Assembly: GCA_009928435.1 (NCBI GenBank)
Contig: JAABNQ010000040.1
Span: 1-33,872 of the forward strand
Source of the DNA: Bacillus sp. HF117_J1_D
GTDB lineage: Bacteria; Bacillota; Bacilli; Bacillales; Bacillaceae_C
Direction: 5' to 3'
Length of the DNA stretch: 33,872 nt
Below, one piece after another: positions 1 through 8,279 of the stretch; positions within the stretch are counted from its first letter, which is position 1, and every line of letters begins with the position of its first letter. The notes under the pieces are model-generated. The model ran no database searches, was not told the origin of the DNA, and saw nothing but the letters and a program-made list of their open reading frames with translations. Position numbers and translations under genes: made by a program.

Positions 1-126
1 CTAATCCCTTTCATACCAATAGTTAGGGCTTATTTATCATGTCCGAAACTTGAGTATATAAGTTGAACGAAAGATTTTCGGTTTGTTTCAGAGCGAATTT
101 AAACATGTGTAACAGCATTTCTACAT

Positions 127-220
127 TTCGGACAGTATTTTCCGGTTCTGGACAGTACTGCCATAATTCGGACAGTATTATTCGGGGTTCGGACAGTATT
201 ATCGGACTTTCGACAGTATT
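127..220. repeat. Five direct repeats of TTCGGACAGTATT, period about 20-21 bp
   Basis: The core GACAGTA begins at 131, 151, 171, 192 and 212, a spacing of 20, 20, 21 and 20 bp. Most copies read TTCGGACAGTATT; the second reads TTCTGGACAGTACT and the fifth TTTCGACAGTATT. A diverged inverted copy (TGTCCGAAACT) is seen near 41-51. The spacing is close to two helical turns, so all copies face the same side of the DNA. No gene covers the array and its function is unknown. It could be a protein-binding array or a dispersed intergenic repeat family. Confidence 0.8.
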
Positions 221-342
221 CTCGGATTTAGATTGCAGCATTTTACCAGATGCAGCTTTGATTATATGAAGAGAGCTCCGTAGAGAAATTGGGTACAGGA
301 TAGGAAACCGTCCGTATAACTACCGAAGCAACGGAAGGTTAG

Positions 343-400
343 GGTCAATCTAAATATGAAGAGTGAATTTTCTTCCTTTATAAATATTTGAAAATTGACC
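343..400. other. Interrupted inverted repeat in the permease leader
   Basis: Three nested pairings are visible: GGTCAAT (343-349) with ATTGACC (394-400), AAATAT (352-357) with ATATTT (384-389), and GAAGA (358-362) with TCTTC (371-375). Together they would form a long imperfect hairpin about 160 bases before the permease start. There is no terminal U-run and I recognise no riboswitch class. The rest of 1-559 holds the direct repeats upstream and the cre site downstream, with no convincing gene. Confidence 0.3.
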
Positions 401-464
401 ATTCATGTAATTTTTGATAAATTAATAGTGAATTGTTGGGACTTTTGATGGAAGAAAACGATTT

Positions 465-492
465 TTGTTGGTGACCGGGTAAGTCCTAATTT
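465..492 (+). promoter_or_regulatory. Possible sigma-A promoter for the permease
   Basis: TTGTTG (465-470) and TAATTT (487-492) are separated by 16 bp. The -10 match is weak. It is the best-placed candidate upstream of the cre match and the permease start. Confidence 0.3.
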
Positions 493-527
493 TTCAAAAG
501 AAATGAGGTGGATGATTTAAACTTTAA

Positions 528-542
528 ATGTAAACGCATTCA
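528..542 (+). promoter_or_regulatory. Candidate CcpA cre site
   Basis: ATGTAAACGCATTCA fits the relaxed Bacillus cre consensus WTGNAANCGNWNNCW at every defined position. It ends 17 bases before the permease start codon, downstream of the likely promoter, a position usually associated with carbon catabolite repression. The consensus is degenerate, so a single match is suggestive only. Confidence 0.5.
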
Positions 543-559
543 AAATGAGGAGGTAGGAG

Positions 560-1993
560 ATGAAAGAGGAGCAGAGATTTATAAAAACACTGGGGAACAG
601 GGATGTCCTTGCTTTGGCATTTGGCGCAATGATCGGATGGGGCTGGGTGGTCACCGCAGGCCTCTGGATCACGGAAGCAGGATCGTTGGGTGCCATTCTA
701 GCATTTTTAATCGGCGGTATGCTTGTCGTTTTCGTTGGTCTCACTTATTCAGAGCTGGCGTCGGCACTTCCGCTGGCTGGCGGCGAGCTGATTTATAGCT
801 TTAAGGCCATGGGACGGGTCGCTTCGTTTGTCACCACGTGGGCTATTATTCTTGGTTATGTATCTGTTGTGGCATTTGAAGCGGTGGCATTGCCGACAGT
901 TTTTGAATATTTGATTTCTGGATACAGTAAAGGCCATTTATATACGATTGCCGGGTGGGATGTCACAATCACCTGGGCTGGTGTTGGAATTATAGGATCT
1001 ATTATTATTGCCTGGATCAATTATCGCGGAATCAAATTTTCAACCGTCATTAACTTTATTTTGACCTTATTGATCATTATTGCTGGGATATTATTAATCA
1101 CAGGGAGTACAGTTGCAGGGAATATGCAAAACATGCAGCCCCTTTTTGAAAAAGGAATGGCAGGGCTGTTGACCGTCATTATTATGACGCCATTCATGTT
1201 TGTTGGCTTTGATGTCATCCCGCAGGCGGCGGAAGAAATAAACCTTCCCCAAAAAAGGATCGGCTCTCTTTTGATCTTTTCCGTCTTTTTAGCCATCCTG
1301 TGGTATGTGTGTGTCATTTTTGGAGTATCCCGGGTACTCAATCCCGCCGAAATTGCCGGATCCAATTTGGTTACGGCTGATGCGATGGCAAAAGCGTTTG
1401 GCGGCAGTCAAATGATGGGGAATGTCCTGGTATTAGGAGGAATCGGCGGAATTTTGACAAGCTGGATTGGCTTCTATGTAGGAGGAAGCCGTGCCATTTA
1501 CGCGCTTGCGAAAGCCGGGATGCTTCCGAAATCATTGGGAGAATTGCACCCAAAATACAACACGCCGCATAAAGCCATCTTGTTGATTGCTGTTTTATCC
1601 ACTGCTGCACCTCTGTTGGGGCGTCCGGCATTAGTTTGGTTCGTTGATGCTGGAGGGTTCGGTCTCGTTATCGCCTGGTTCATGGTCGCCGCATCTTTTA
1701 TCATATTACGTAAAAAAGAGCCGACAATGGAGCGCCCATTCCGCCTACGCGGTGGAACGTCGATTGGATGGATTGCAGTCGTCATGTCAATCGGTGTAGG
1801 TATTCTTTATTTGCCGGGGATGCCGTCCGCCTTGGTTTGGCCATATGAGTGGGTGATTATTTTCGTCTGGACCATCCTTGGGGCTGTTTTCTATAAAATG
1901 TCTGTGTCCAAATATGGAAAGGAATTTCCGGATGAGCATTTGAATAATGAAATTGACCGTGTTGTGAAATATGGAAATTTTGAGAAAAAATAG
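560..1993 (+). CDS. APC-family amino-acid permease
   Basis: A 477-residue polytopic membrane protein expected to import an amino acid or related amine in symport with protons. The N-terminus carries the APC signature: a charged start followed by ALAFGAMIGWGW in TM1, then the Glu-containing LTYSELASALPLAGGE segment of TM2-3. About 12 hydrophobic segments follow and the C-tail is charged (about residues 445-477). The start is set by GAGGAGG at 547-553, six bases before ATG; the longer overlapping frame from 508 lacks such a site. It is monocistronic, with a cre-like site just upstream and a strong terminator downstream, so carbon-source repression is likely. The substrate cannot be read from the sequence. 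Confidence 0.85.
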   Translation: MKEEQRFIKTLGNRDVLALAFGAMIGWGWVVTAGLWITEAGSLGAILAFLIGGMLVVFVGLTYSELASALPLAGGELIYSFKAMGRVASFVTTWAIILGYVSVVAFEAVALPTVFEYLISGYSKGHLYTIAGWDVTITWAGVGIIGSIIIAWINYRGIKFSTVINFILTLLIIIAGILLITGSTVAGNMQNMQPLFEKGMAGLLTVIIMTPFMFVGFDVIPQAAEEINLPQKRIGSLLIFSVFLAILWYVCVIFGVSRVLNPAEIAGSNLVTADAMAKAFGGSQMMGNVLVLGGIGGILTSWIGFYVGGSRAIYALAKAGMLPKSLGELHPKYNTPHKAILLIAVLSTAAPLLGRPALVWFVDAGGFGLVIAWFMVAASFIILRKKEPTMERPFRLRGGTSIGWIAVVMSIGVGILYLPGMPSALVWPYEWVIIFVWTILGAVFYKMSVSKYGKEFPDEHLNNEIDRVVKYGNFEKK

Positions 1994-2053
1994 GTGCGGT
2001 AAATTGAGTAAGATTTTGTAGGAAGCACTTACTTCTATTATTTTTCTTAGATT

Positions 2054-2086
2054 AAAGACTCCTTGATTCATAGAGGAGTCTTTTTT
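2054..2086 (+). terminator. Rho-independent terminator after the permease
   Basis: A perfect 10-bp stem (AAAGACTCCT, 2054-2063, with AGGAGTCTTT, 2074-2083), a 10-nt loop and a run of six T from 2081. Confidence 0.9.
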
Positions 2087-2277
2087 GTATGAATGTCTCT
2101 CTTTTGATGGATAGGTAAGGGTAAAAACTCAAACTTTCCACACCCTATCTCAGCACACTTCTGAATTATTTATTATAATAAAACCATAGAAAAAGCTAGA
2201 GGATTTTCTTATCGGAATATGGTTAAAGCCGGAAGCGGACAAGATGTCGGCAAGATCAATTTTGAAAGGGGGATGGC

Positions 2278-4173
2278 ATGATGCTGACCGTCGAAAATTT
2301 ACATAAAACGTATGGAGATAAAGTCCTGTTTGACGGGATTGAGTGCATTATTCGGGACCGCGAGCGGATCGGTCTGATTGGAGTAAATGGCACGGGGAAA
2401 TCCAGTTTATTAAAAATTATTGCTGGAATTGAGGCGCCGGATCAGGGAGAAATCAATCATGCTAAGGATTATCGGATTGAATACCTGGCACAGGATCCGG
2501 AGCTTGATCAGGAGTTGACGGTCATTGAGCAGATTTATTACGGCGATGCGGATATTATGAAGGCGATGCGCCAATATGAGCAGGCGCTCCAAAGGATGGA
2601 GCGTGAGCCTGAAAGTATTCATGCACAGGAGCAGCTGTTTTCCATGCAGCAGAAAATGGATGAACTAAAGGCGTGGGATGCCAGTGCACAGGCGAAAATG
2701 GTATTGACAAAGCTTGGTATTTGGCAATTTGATCAAAAGGTCGCCTCTCTTTCAGGCGGACAGAAAAAACGGGTAGCCATCGCCAAAGCGCTGATCCAGC
2801 CGGCCAATTTGCTGATTTTGGATGAACCGACGAACCACCTTGACCATGCTACTGTTGAATGGCTGGAAAAATACCTGACAAGTTATCCGGGTTCCTTACT
2901 GCTTGTGACGCATGACCGCTATTTTCTTAACCGTGTGACCAATCGGATATACGAGTTGGATAATGGTAAGCTGTATGCATATGAAGGGAATTATGAGTAT
3001 TTCCTTGAAAAGAAAGCAGAACGAGAAGCGGAGGAGCTATCGAGCGAACAAAAGCATGCCAATACACTTCGAAGGGAGTTGGCTTGGCTTCGGCGCGGTG
3101 CAAAAGCCCGATCGACGAAACAAAAGGCGCGGATTGAGCGGATTGATCAGATGAAAGATCGCAAATTCAATACGAAAAAAGAGGAAGCGGCTTTCCATGT
3201 TGGTACGAGCCGACTTGGAAAAAAGGTCATTGAACTGATAGGGGTTGAAAAAAGCTTAGGAGGCCGTGAGCTTGTTTCCTCCTTTGACTACTTGCTTAAG
3301 CCTGGCGATAAGCTTGGTATTATTGGTCCAAATGGTTCCGGAAAAACGACTTTATTAAACATGATGGCCGGACGAATCCAGCCGGATGCCGGAGAAATCG
3401 ATACCGGCGAAACTGTAAAAATCGGCTACTATACCCAAGGGGACGAGGAGTTGGACGACAATCAGCGTGTCATTGACTACATAAAAGAGACTGCACAGGT
3501 CATTCATACGAAAACCGGAGAAGTTATTACAGCAGAGCAAATGCTGGAACGTTTCCTTTTCCCACGACCGGCTCAATGGACATATATCCGCAAGCTGTCG
3601 GGAGGAGAAAAGCGCAGGCTCTATTTATTGAAAGTACTGATGACTGAGCCAAACGTATTGTTTCTGGATGAGCCGACGAATGACCTGGACACGCAGACGC
3701 TTGGTGTCCTGGAAGATTATCTTGAAAATTTTCCCGGTGTCGTTGTTGCCGTATCGCATGACCGATATTTCCTAGATCGGGTGGTAGATCGCCTTCTAGT
3801 ATTCAAAGGAGCAGGTAAAATCAAGGAATTTTACGGGAATTACAGTGAATTTTTGGAGACTGCCGAGGAAGAAACAAAGCCTGAACCGAAAGAAAAGCAG
3901 GCTGCGGTCAAACAAACACCTGTAAATAAAAAGCCTGCCAGACTAAGCTACAAAGACCAAAAAGAATGGGAAGTCATCGAAGAGGAAATCGCCGTACTGG
4001 AAGAGCGGGTAGAAGAGCTTAATGGTAAGATTGCAGAGGCTGGAAGCGACTCCGAGAAAGTGCAGGAGCTGTTTTCAAAACAACAGGAGATCGAAGCCGC
4101 ATTAGAGCAGAAGATGCAGCGATGGGAAGAACTGTCACTTTTGGTTGAAGAATTGGAAAGCAGTAAAGCATAA
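2278..4173 (+). CDS. yfmR: ABC-F ATPase, Uup/YfmR type (translation factor)
   Basis: A 631-residue soluble protein with two ABC ATPase domains and no membrane segments, the ABC-F arrangement. Domain 1 has GVNGTGKSS (Walker A, about residue 37), LSGGQKKRVAIAKAL and LLILDEPTNHLD. A charged linker with RRGAKARSTKQKAR (about 270-285) matches the ribosome-inserting linker. Domain 2 has GPNGSGKTT, LSGGEKRRLYLLKVL and LFLDEPTNDLD. A basic, then coiled-coil C-terminal extension (about 540-631) distinguishes the Uup/YfmR subgroup. Relatives act at the ribosomal E site to relieve stalled elongation. The start may be ATG 2278 or the adjacent ATG 2281, after AAAGGGGG. The yfmR assignment rests on length and architecture; other ABC-F paralogues remain possible. 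Confidence 0.85.
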   Translation: MMLTVENLHKTYGDKVLFDGIECIIRDRERIGLIGVNGTGKSSLLKIIAGIEAPDQGEINHAKDYRIEYLAQDPELDQELTVIEQIYYGDADIMKAMRQYEQALQRMEREPESIHAQEQLFSMQQKMDELKAWDASAQAKMVLTKLGIWQFDQKVASLSGGQKKRVAIAKALIQPANLLILDEPTNHLDHATVEWLEKYLTSYPGSLLLVTHDRYFLNRVTNRIYELDNGKLYAYEGNYEYFLEKKAEREAEELSSEQKHANTLRRELAWLRRGAKARSTKQKARIERIDQMKDRKFNTKKEEAAFHVGTSRLGKKVIELIGVEKSLGGRELVSSFDYLLKPGDKLGIIGPNGSGKTTLLNMMAGRIQPDAGEIDTGETVKIGYYTQGDEELDDNQRVIDYIKETAQVIHTKTGEVITAEQMLERFLFPRPAQWTYIRKLSGGEKRRLYLLKVLMTEPNVLFLDEPTNDLDTQTLGVLEDYLENFPGVVVAVSHDRYFLDRVVDRLLVFKGAGKIKEFYGNYSEFLETAEEETKPEPKEKQAAVKQTPVNKKPARLSYKDQKEWEVIEEEIAVLEERVEELNGKIAEAGSDSEKVQELFSKQQEIEAALEQKMQRWEELSLLVEELESSKA

Positions 4174-4319
4174 GGATAGTCTAAGAAGAGATATGTCCCA
4201 AAAGAACGCATAATCCATAATCCGAGCAGCAGATGTTAGGTTCATTCTAGCGCATATGGAGTATTCCAGAGAATCGAACAATAAGGCTGGGCAGTGGCCA
4301 GCTTCATTCAGGACCAGAT

Positions 4320-4370
4320 ATAAATCAGGTGAAGGAAAACGAATCGCTTTCCTTCACCTGATTTATTTTG
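4320..4370 (+). terminator. Rho-independent terminator after the ABC-F gene
   Basis: A perfect 19-bp stem (4320-4338 with 4348-4366) around a 9-nt loop, followed by TTTGGG. The stem is long and A/T-flanked, so it may work in both directions. The interval 4174-4319 shows nothing else recognisable. Confidence 0.8.
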
Positions 4371-4417
4371 GGAGATTTTTACATTGAAATGGGTTTGGCG
4401 AATAATATTTTTAATAG

Positions 4418-4448
4418 TTGAAAGTGACGTTACGTCATCTTGTATACT
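4418..4448 (+). promoter_or_regulatory. MerR-type promoter with 19-bp spacer and central dyad
   Basis: TTGAAA (4418-4423) and TATACT (4443-4448) are separated by 19 bp rather than 17. A perfect dyad TGACGT-T-ACGTCA fills the spacer at 4425-4437. MerR activators characteristically bind between over-spaced -35 and -10 elements and twist the DNA to align them. The promoter drives the MerR gene starting 36 bases further on, so autoregulation is the natural reading. Confidence 0.8.
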
Positions 4449-4483
4449 GAAATCAACATGTGATGTGAGGGTGGTGTATCAAA

Positions 4484-5236
4484 TTGCTTTCCATTAAGGA
4501 GGTCAAAAAGCGGACCGGAGTAACGGTGAGGACGCTGCGCTATTACGATCAAATCGGGTTACTCCCTCCGGCAGACAAGACGGAAGGCGGGCACAGGTTG
4601 TATGGGGAAAAGGAACTGATCAAGCTGCAGGAGATTCAATTTTTAAAGTCACTGGGCTTTAGTCTTCATGAGATCAAAGAGATGCTGTCCAATGAAAGGG
4701 ATTGGGAAGAGTGTCTGCAGGATCAATTGGATTATGTATCCAATGAAAAACGGAAGCTGGAACAAATGGAAGTGACTTTGCAGGGTTTATTAAATGGCAT
4801 GTCCATCGATGGCCATGTGGATCTGTTGAAAGTTCAGCACTTGATTCAATTGTATACAAAGGACCCACGGGGGAGAGAAGTTTACAGGAAACAGATATTT
4901 AATGAGTCGGAAATGGAATTACTGAAGCTGCTTCCTAATGTCAACCGAACAGATCCCGATACGCTGGAGTGGGTTTCATTGCTCGGTCAAGTAAAAAAAA
5001 ATATGAATAAAGGGGCCGCGGCACCACAGGTTCAGAAAATCATAAGACGCATGTTTGAAAAGCAGGAAGAGTCTTTTGGAGATAACGATGAATTTCTTGA
5101 TAAGTTATGGGAAATCAGGAAGTCCCCTGAAAAGTCGCAAAAAGCCGGTTTTTATCCGATTGAGACCGAAGTGTTGGATTTCCTTGAAGAGGCTTCACAC
5201 ATTTATTCGAAAAAAAGGCAGGGTGATTCCAGATGA
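4484..5236 (+). CDS. MerR-family transcriptional regulator
   Basis: A 250-residue regulator with a TTG start after GAGGGTGG. Residues 1-70 are a classic MerR winged helix: SIKEVKKRTGVTVRTLRYYD, then GLLPP and GGHRLYGEKEL, then LQEIQFLKSLGFSLHEIKEML. A helical dimerisation segment follows (about 75-110). The C-terminal effector region (about 110-250) is mostly helical and lacks the paired cysteines of metal-sensing MerR proteins, so an organic or other ligand is more likely; the signal is unknown. The stop codon overlaps the next start as ATGA, so regulator and membrane protein are translationally coupled. The upstream dyad between over-spaced promoter elements is its probable operator. Confidence 0.88.
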   Translation: MLSIKEVKKRTGVTVRTLRYYDQIGLLPPADKTEGGHRLYGEKELIKLQEIQFLKSLGFSLHEIKEMLSNERDWEECLQDQLDYVSNEKRKLEQMEVTLQGLLNGMSIDGHVDLLKVQHLIQLYTKDPRGREVYRKQIFNESEMELLKLLPNVNRTDPDTLEWVSLLGQVKKNMNKGAAAPQVQKIIRRMFEKQEESFGDNDEFLDKLWEIRKSPEKSQKAGFYPIETEVLDFLEEASHIYSKKRQGDSR

Positions 5237-5880
5237 GTGTAGCCTTATTGCTTTCAGTAGGGGCATTGGCCTTGTTGGATACACTCAGTCCCACAACCTT
5301 GGGAGTGACTGTATACATGCTGCTTTCGGAGAGAGGGAAAATCGCGGGGAGGTTACTCGTCTACTTGGGAACCGTTGCTTGTTTTTATTTTTTAGTGGGT
5401 GTGTTTCTCATGTTGGGGCTGGATACGGTAACTGATGTTTTTTCCGGTCTTGGAGATAACGCATTATTGAGTCGTACGATGACTGTTCTCGGCCTGGGCT
5501 TATTGATTGGCAGTTTCTTCATTCCGACTAAGAAGAATGCGCCGAAAGTGCGCAAACCGAAAAGTAGAAGCATGTTATCCATGGTGGCGCTCGGATTAAC
5601 AACCGGATTGGTCGAAGTAGGAACAGCTTTGCCATACTTTGCAGCCATTGGAATCATGGCGGCTGCTCATTTACACCCCGTGGAATGGCTCCCCATGCTG
5701 GCAGGCTATAACTTGATTATGGTACTTCCGGCGTCGCTTCTAATGGTGGCGCATTTCCTGTTTAAAGGCTGGCTGCAGAAGCCACTGGAAAAAATGAGAT
5801 TATCGATTGAAAAAAATTCAGGTTCCACGCTTTCATGGATGATGAGCATCGCAGGCCTGATTTTATTAATCAATGCATAA
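5233..5880 (+). CDS. GAP/Sap-like (LysE-superfamily) membrane protein
   Basis: A 215-residue integral membrane protein with about six hydrophobic segments. The N-terminus resembles LysE-superfamily/GAP proteins: a hydrophobic helix, then DTLSPTTLGVTVYML. A central basic loop KKNAPKVRKPKSRS (about residues 97-110) is followed by a second half with TTGLVEVGTALPYFAAIG. GAP proteins were named for a role in lipid or glycolipid export in mycobacteria; family members are thought to be small-molecule exporters. ATG overlaps the MerR stop by four bases (ATGA), so it is probably the regulator's main target. The substrate is unknown. Confidence 0.7.
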   Translation: MSVALLLSVGALALLDTLSPTTLGVTVYMLLSERGKIAGRLLVYLGTVACFYFLVGVFLMLGLDTVTDVFSGLGDNALLSRTMTVLGLGLLIGSFFIPTKKNAPKVRKPKSRSMLSMVALGLTTGLVEVGTALPYFAAIGIMAAAHLHPVEWLPMLAGYNLIMVLPASLLMVAHFLFKGWLQKPLEKMRLSIEKNSGSTLSWMMSIAGLILLINA

Positions 5881-5912
5881 TAATGTCAGTAGCAGGCGAA
5901 AAAGGGAGGCTT

Positions 5913-6002
5913 TTGTTGGACATTTTTGATTGGAATGTAGGATACCTGACTTATTGGAATACAGAAACTCCCACTGCGGTCATCCGCAGCGGGAGTGATT
6001 AA
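5913..6002 (+). CDS. Doubtful small ORF, 29 codons
   Basis: A TTG-TTG start (5913 or 5916) follows GGGAGG at 5904-5909, and the frame runs to TAA at 6000. The peptide has no recognisable motif. Its last third overlaps the 13-bp hairpin at 5967-5996, which argues that this is non-coding structure with a chance frame. Listed because the ribosome binding site is good. Confidence 0.15.
   Translation: MLDIFDWNVGYLTYWNTETPTAVIRSGSD
5967..5996. terminator. Hairpin after the GAP-like gene, no T-run
   Basis: ACTCCCACTGCGG (5967-5979) pairs with CCGCAGCGGGAGT (5984-5996) with one wobble and a 4-nt loop TCAT. The plus strand shows no T-run after it; the minus strand has only a weak one. It may be a terminator for the upstream operon or part of the degraded sequence that follows. 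Confidence 0.45.
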
Positions 6003-6185
6003 TCGTCTGCTTGGTGAGGTCCTTCATTTCCCTTTCTTTTTTCAAAAGTTCATCGACTCTTTCGATTTGGGCGTGCAAATAGGAACTGGAATTTCCATTC
6101 GGCCATTTCAGTCATTCGTGGCGGAGTTCCTGCTTCTGTTTCTTAGAAAAATTCTTGAGCTCTTCCTGGGAGCGGAGACTTGATA
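5985..6185 (-). pseudogene. Remnant of a minus-strand coding sequence (tentative)
   Basis: On the minus strand, between about 6185 and 5985, the frame reads SSLRSQEELKNFSKKQKQEL, then RHE followed by an in-frame TGA, then continues with YLHAQIERVDELLKKE and EMKDLTKQT to a stop. The composition is charged and coiled-coil-like, typical of a real Bacillus protein tail. There is no start codon and at least one interruption. A one-base shift near the TGA would join the halves through MTEMAEWK. Family not recognised. The rest of 5881-6468 is AT-rich; I see no sigma-W type promoter in it. Confidence 0.3.
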
Positions 6186-6468
6186 TTGCTTATAGAATGA
6201 AAGTTTACAGTTTAATAAAGCAATAAAGATTGGACCATTATAAAATAAAGGTTTCCGACAATCGTACGCAATCTTAATTTGAACGGGGTTATTTGGTTTG
6301 GCAGCTTTGAAAAAATTTATTGGTCATGTTCACTAAAATGATTGTTTCTCTGATAGGATAGTAGTGTAAACAGTTACAAAATATTTCACTGAATTAATAA
6401 AAAAGTGAATCTTTTTAACCGCTCATCCAGTATATATGTTTAGAATATCATTTAAAGGAGTGGCTGTT

Positions 6469-7146
6469 ATGGGTATTTTAGCAAGGTTCAAAGATATTAT
6501 GTCGAGCAATATCAATGCATTATTGGACAAGGCAGAGAATCCGGAGAAAATGATTGATCAGTATATGAGGAATCTGAATAGCGACCTGGGTAAGGTGAAA
6601 GCTGAAACCGCTTCAGTCATGGCGGAGGAGCAGCGGTCGAAACGGGCGTTGAATGAGTGTTCGGCAGAGATTGAAAAGATGCAGAATTATGCGGTGAAAG
6701 CCTTGGAAGCAGGGAATGAAGACGACGCGAGGAAGTTTTTAGAAAAGAAATCCTCTTTGTCTGAAAAGGAAGCAGAATTGCAGCAGGCATACAGCCTGGC
6801 GGCTTCCAACGCCGTCCGGATGCGGGAAATGCACGACAAGCTCGTGTCTGATATCAGTGAGCTGGAAGCGCGAAGAACCATGATCAAAAGCAAGATGGCT
6901 GTAGCAAAAACCCAAGAGAGACTGAATAAAATCGGCTCTTCTGTTTCAGGAGCGAACCGGTCGATGTCGGCTTTCAATAGAATGGAAGAAAAGGTCGAGA
7001 AGACGCTTGATGAAGCCAATGCGATGGCAGAATTAAATGCTGCTCCTAAGGATGACATACAAGACTTGACAGCGAAATATGACAGTAAACCGAATGTAGA
7101 AGATGAGTTGGCTGCATTAAAAGCACAAATCGATCATAAAGAATAA
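6469..7146 (+). CDS. pspA: PspA/IM30-family membrane-stress protein
   Basis: A 225-residue, almost wholly helical protein that binds and stabilises the inner face of the stressed cytoplasmic membrane. The start at 6469 (GILARFKDIM) follows AAAGGAG at 6454-6460; an in-frame ATG at 6436 lacks a site and would add 11 residues before the conserved start. The amphipathic N-terminal helix and LLDKAENPEKMIDQYMRN are classic PspA features. Long coiled-coil helices span about residues 25-180, and the tail has a PNVEDELAALKAQI helix. It is the first gene of the pspA-ydjG-ydjH-ydjI arrangement of B. subtilis, where the operon is in the sigma-W regulon. No clear TGAAAC/CGTA promoter is visible here. Confidence 0.92.
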   Translation: MGILARFKDIMSSNINALLDKAENPEKMIDQYMRNLNSDLGKVKAETASVMAEEQRSKRALNECSAEIEKMQNYAVKALEAGNEDDARKFLEKKSSLSEKEAELQQAYSLAASNAVRMREMHDKLVSDISELEARRTMIKSKMAVAKTQERLNKIGSSVSGANRSMSAFNRMEEKVEKTLDEANAMAELNAAPKDDIQDLTAKYDSKPNVEDELAALKAQIDHKE

Positions 7147-7176
7147 CGATTCGGTACGGGAGGCCTTACCGATAGT

Positions 7177-7205
7177 AAGCTGTAGCCCAAGCTACAGCTT
7201 TCTTC
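7177..7205 (+). terminator. Intra-operon hairpin between pspA and ydjG
   Basis: A perfect 10-bp stem (AAGCTGTAGC, 7177-7186, with GCTACAGCTT, 7191-7200), loop CCAA, followed by TCTTC. The poor T-run suggests partial termination or a 3'-end stabiliser that would make pspA mRNA more abundant than the downstream genes. Confidence 0.5.
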
Positions 7206-7250
7206 AAGTAAACGCATGAAAATTTCAGCAAGAAAAAGGGGGGATATCCA

Positions 7251-8279
7251 TTGGTCATTCATTATAAATGCCCGAATTGCGGCGATGATATGGCTTTTGA
7301 CAGTGAGTCTGGAATGTTGACCTGTCAAAGCTGCGGAAGACAAGACCACGTAGAGGAGTTTTCCGAGGACTTGAAGACGGCTGTTTTTTCCGACGATGAA
7401 GCAAAGGAGTATCACTGTGAAAATTGCGGGGCAACATTGATCACAGAGGCCGAGACTGCAGCGACCACTTGCAGCTTTTGTGGTGCAGGTGTCGTTTTGC
7501 AAGACCGGCTTTCCGGCGCATTGGCTCCTGCAAAGGTGATTCCTTTTACAATCAGTAAGGAAGAAGCGATGAAGGCATTTAAAAAATGGTGCAGGAACGG
7601 CCGCTTGACACCCAAAGGTTTTATGACAGCCGATCGGATCAAGGGGATCACCGGGATGTATGTCCCTTTTTGGCTTTATGACTTAAAAACCAAGGCAAAG
7701 GTCAAGGCAATCGGCACTAGGGTGCGGATGTACACTAGGGGGGATTACGAATACACTGAAACGAAATATTATGATGTGTACCGAGATATCGATCTTTCCT
7801 ATGTGAAGGTTCCTGTTGATGCATCCAAAAAAATGGATGATCAAATTATGGATAAATTGGAACCATTTCCTTATGATCAATTAAAGGATTTTAAAACACC
7901 CTATTTAGCGGGATATATCGCGGAAAAATATAACTATAATGATCAAGAGCTTTATACGCGGGTTGAAAATAAAATTCAAAAATTCATAGATACCTATATC
8001 CGTTCAACGATTTCGGGCTATTCCTCTGTATCGTATAATCATAAGGATATTGATACGAGGAAAATTCGCAGTTATTATGTTCTTCTCCCTGTTTGGATGG
8101 TTTACTATGATTATGATAAAACGGAGCACACTTTTGCGATGAACGGCCAGACCGGAAAAGTGGTTGGGAAACCGCCCATCAGTTATTCGAAGGTGGCCGC
8201 CTGGTTTGGAGGCATTGCAGGAAGCTCGTTTATTATGCTGAAATTGATTTCCCTGATCATGGGAGGTGTCCTGTGGTGA
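7251..8279 (+). CDS. ydjG: Double zinc-ribbon membrane-associated protein, YdjG-like
   Basis: A 342-residue protein with a TTG start after AAAGGGGG. The first 75 residues hold two TFIIB-like zinc ribbons: CPNCG...CQSCG (about residues 7-28) and CENCG...CSFCG (about 56-77). The middle has a conserved aromatic region with GMYVPFWLYDL and a later VLLPVWMVYYDY, and there is one hydrophobic C-terminal helix (about 315-340). It is the second gene of the psp operon and in B. subtilis the homologue works with YdjH and PspA at the membrane. Its last seven bases overlap the next start. Biochemical function is unknown; DNA binding by the ribbons is unlikely given the membrane context. Confidence 0.85.
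   Translation: MVIHYKCPNCGDDMAFDSESGMLTCQSCGRQDHVEEFSEDLKTAVFSDDEAKEYHCENCGATLITEAETAATTCSFCGAGVVLQDRLSGALAPAKVIPFTISKEEAMKAFKKWCRNGRLTPKGFMTADRIKGITGMYVPFWLYDLKTKAKVKAIGTRVRMYTRGDYEYTETKYYDVYRDIDLSYVKVPVDASKKMDDQIMDKLEPFPYDQLKDFKTPYLAGYIAEKYNYNDQELYTRVENKIQKFIDTYIRSTISGYSSVSYNHKDIDTRKIRSYYVLLPVWMVYYDYDKTEHTFAMNGQTGKVVGKPPISYSKVAAWFGGIAGSSFIMLKLISLIMGGVLW

Noticed and set aside
127-220. CRISPR array or replication origin
   Set aside because: The repeat core is only about 13 bp, the spacing leaves 7-8 bp between copies, and no cas, rep or partition genes are nearby.
280-340. Riboswitch in the permease leader
   Set aside because: Only short weak pairings are seen and no known aptamer core is recognisable.
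6187-6468. Sigma-W promoter for the psp operon
   Set aside because: TGAAAG and TGAAAA occur, but no CGTA lies 16-17 bases downstream, so I do not call it.
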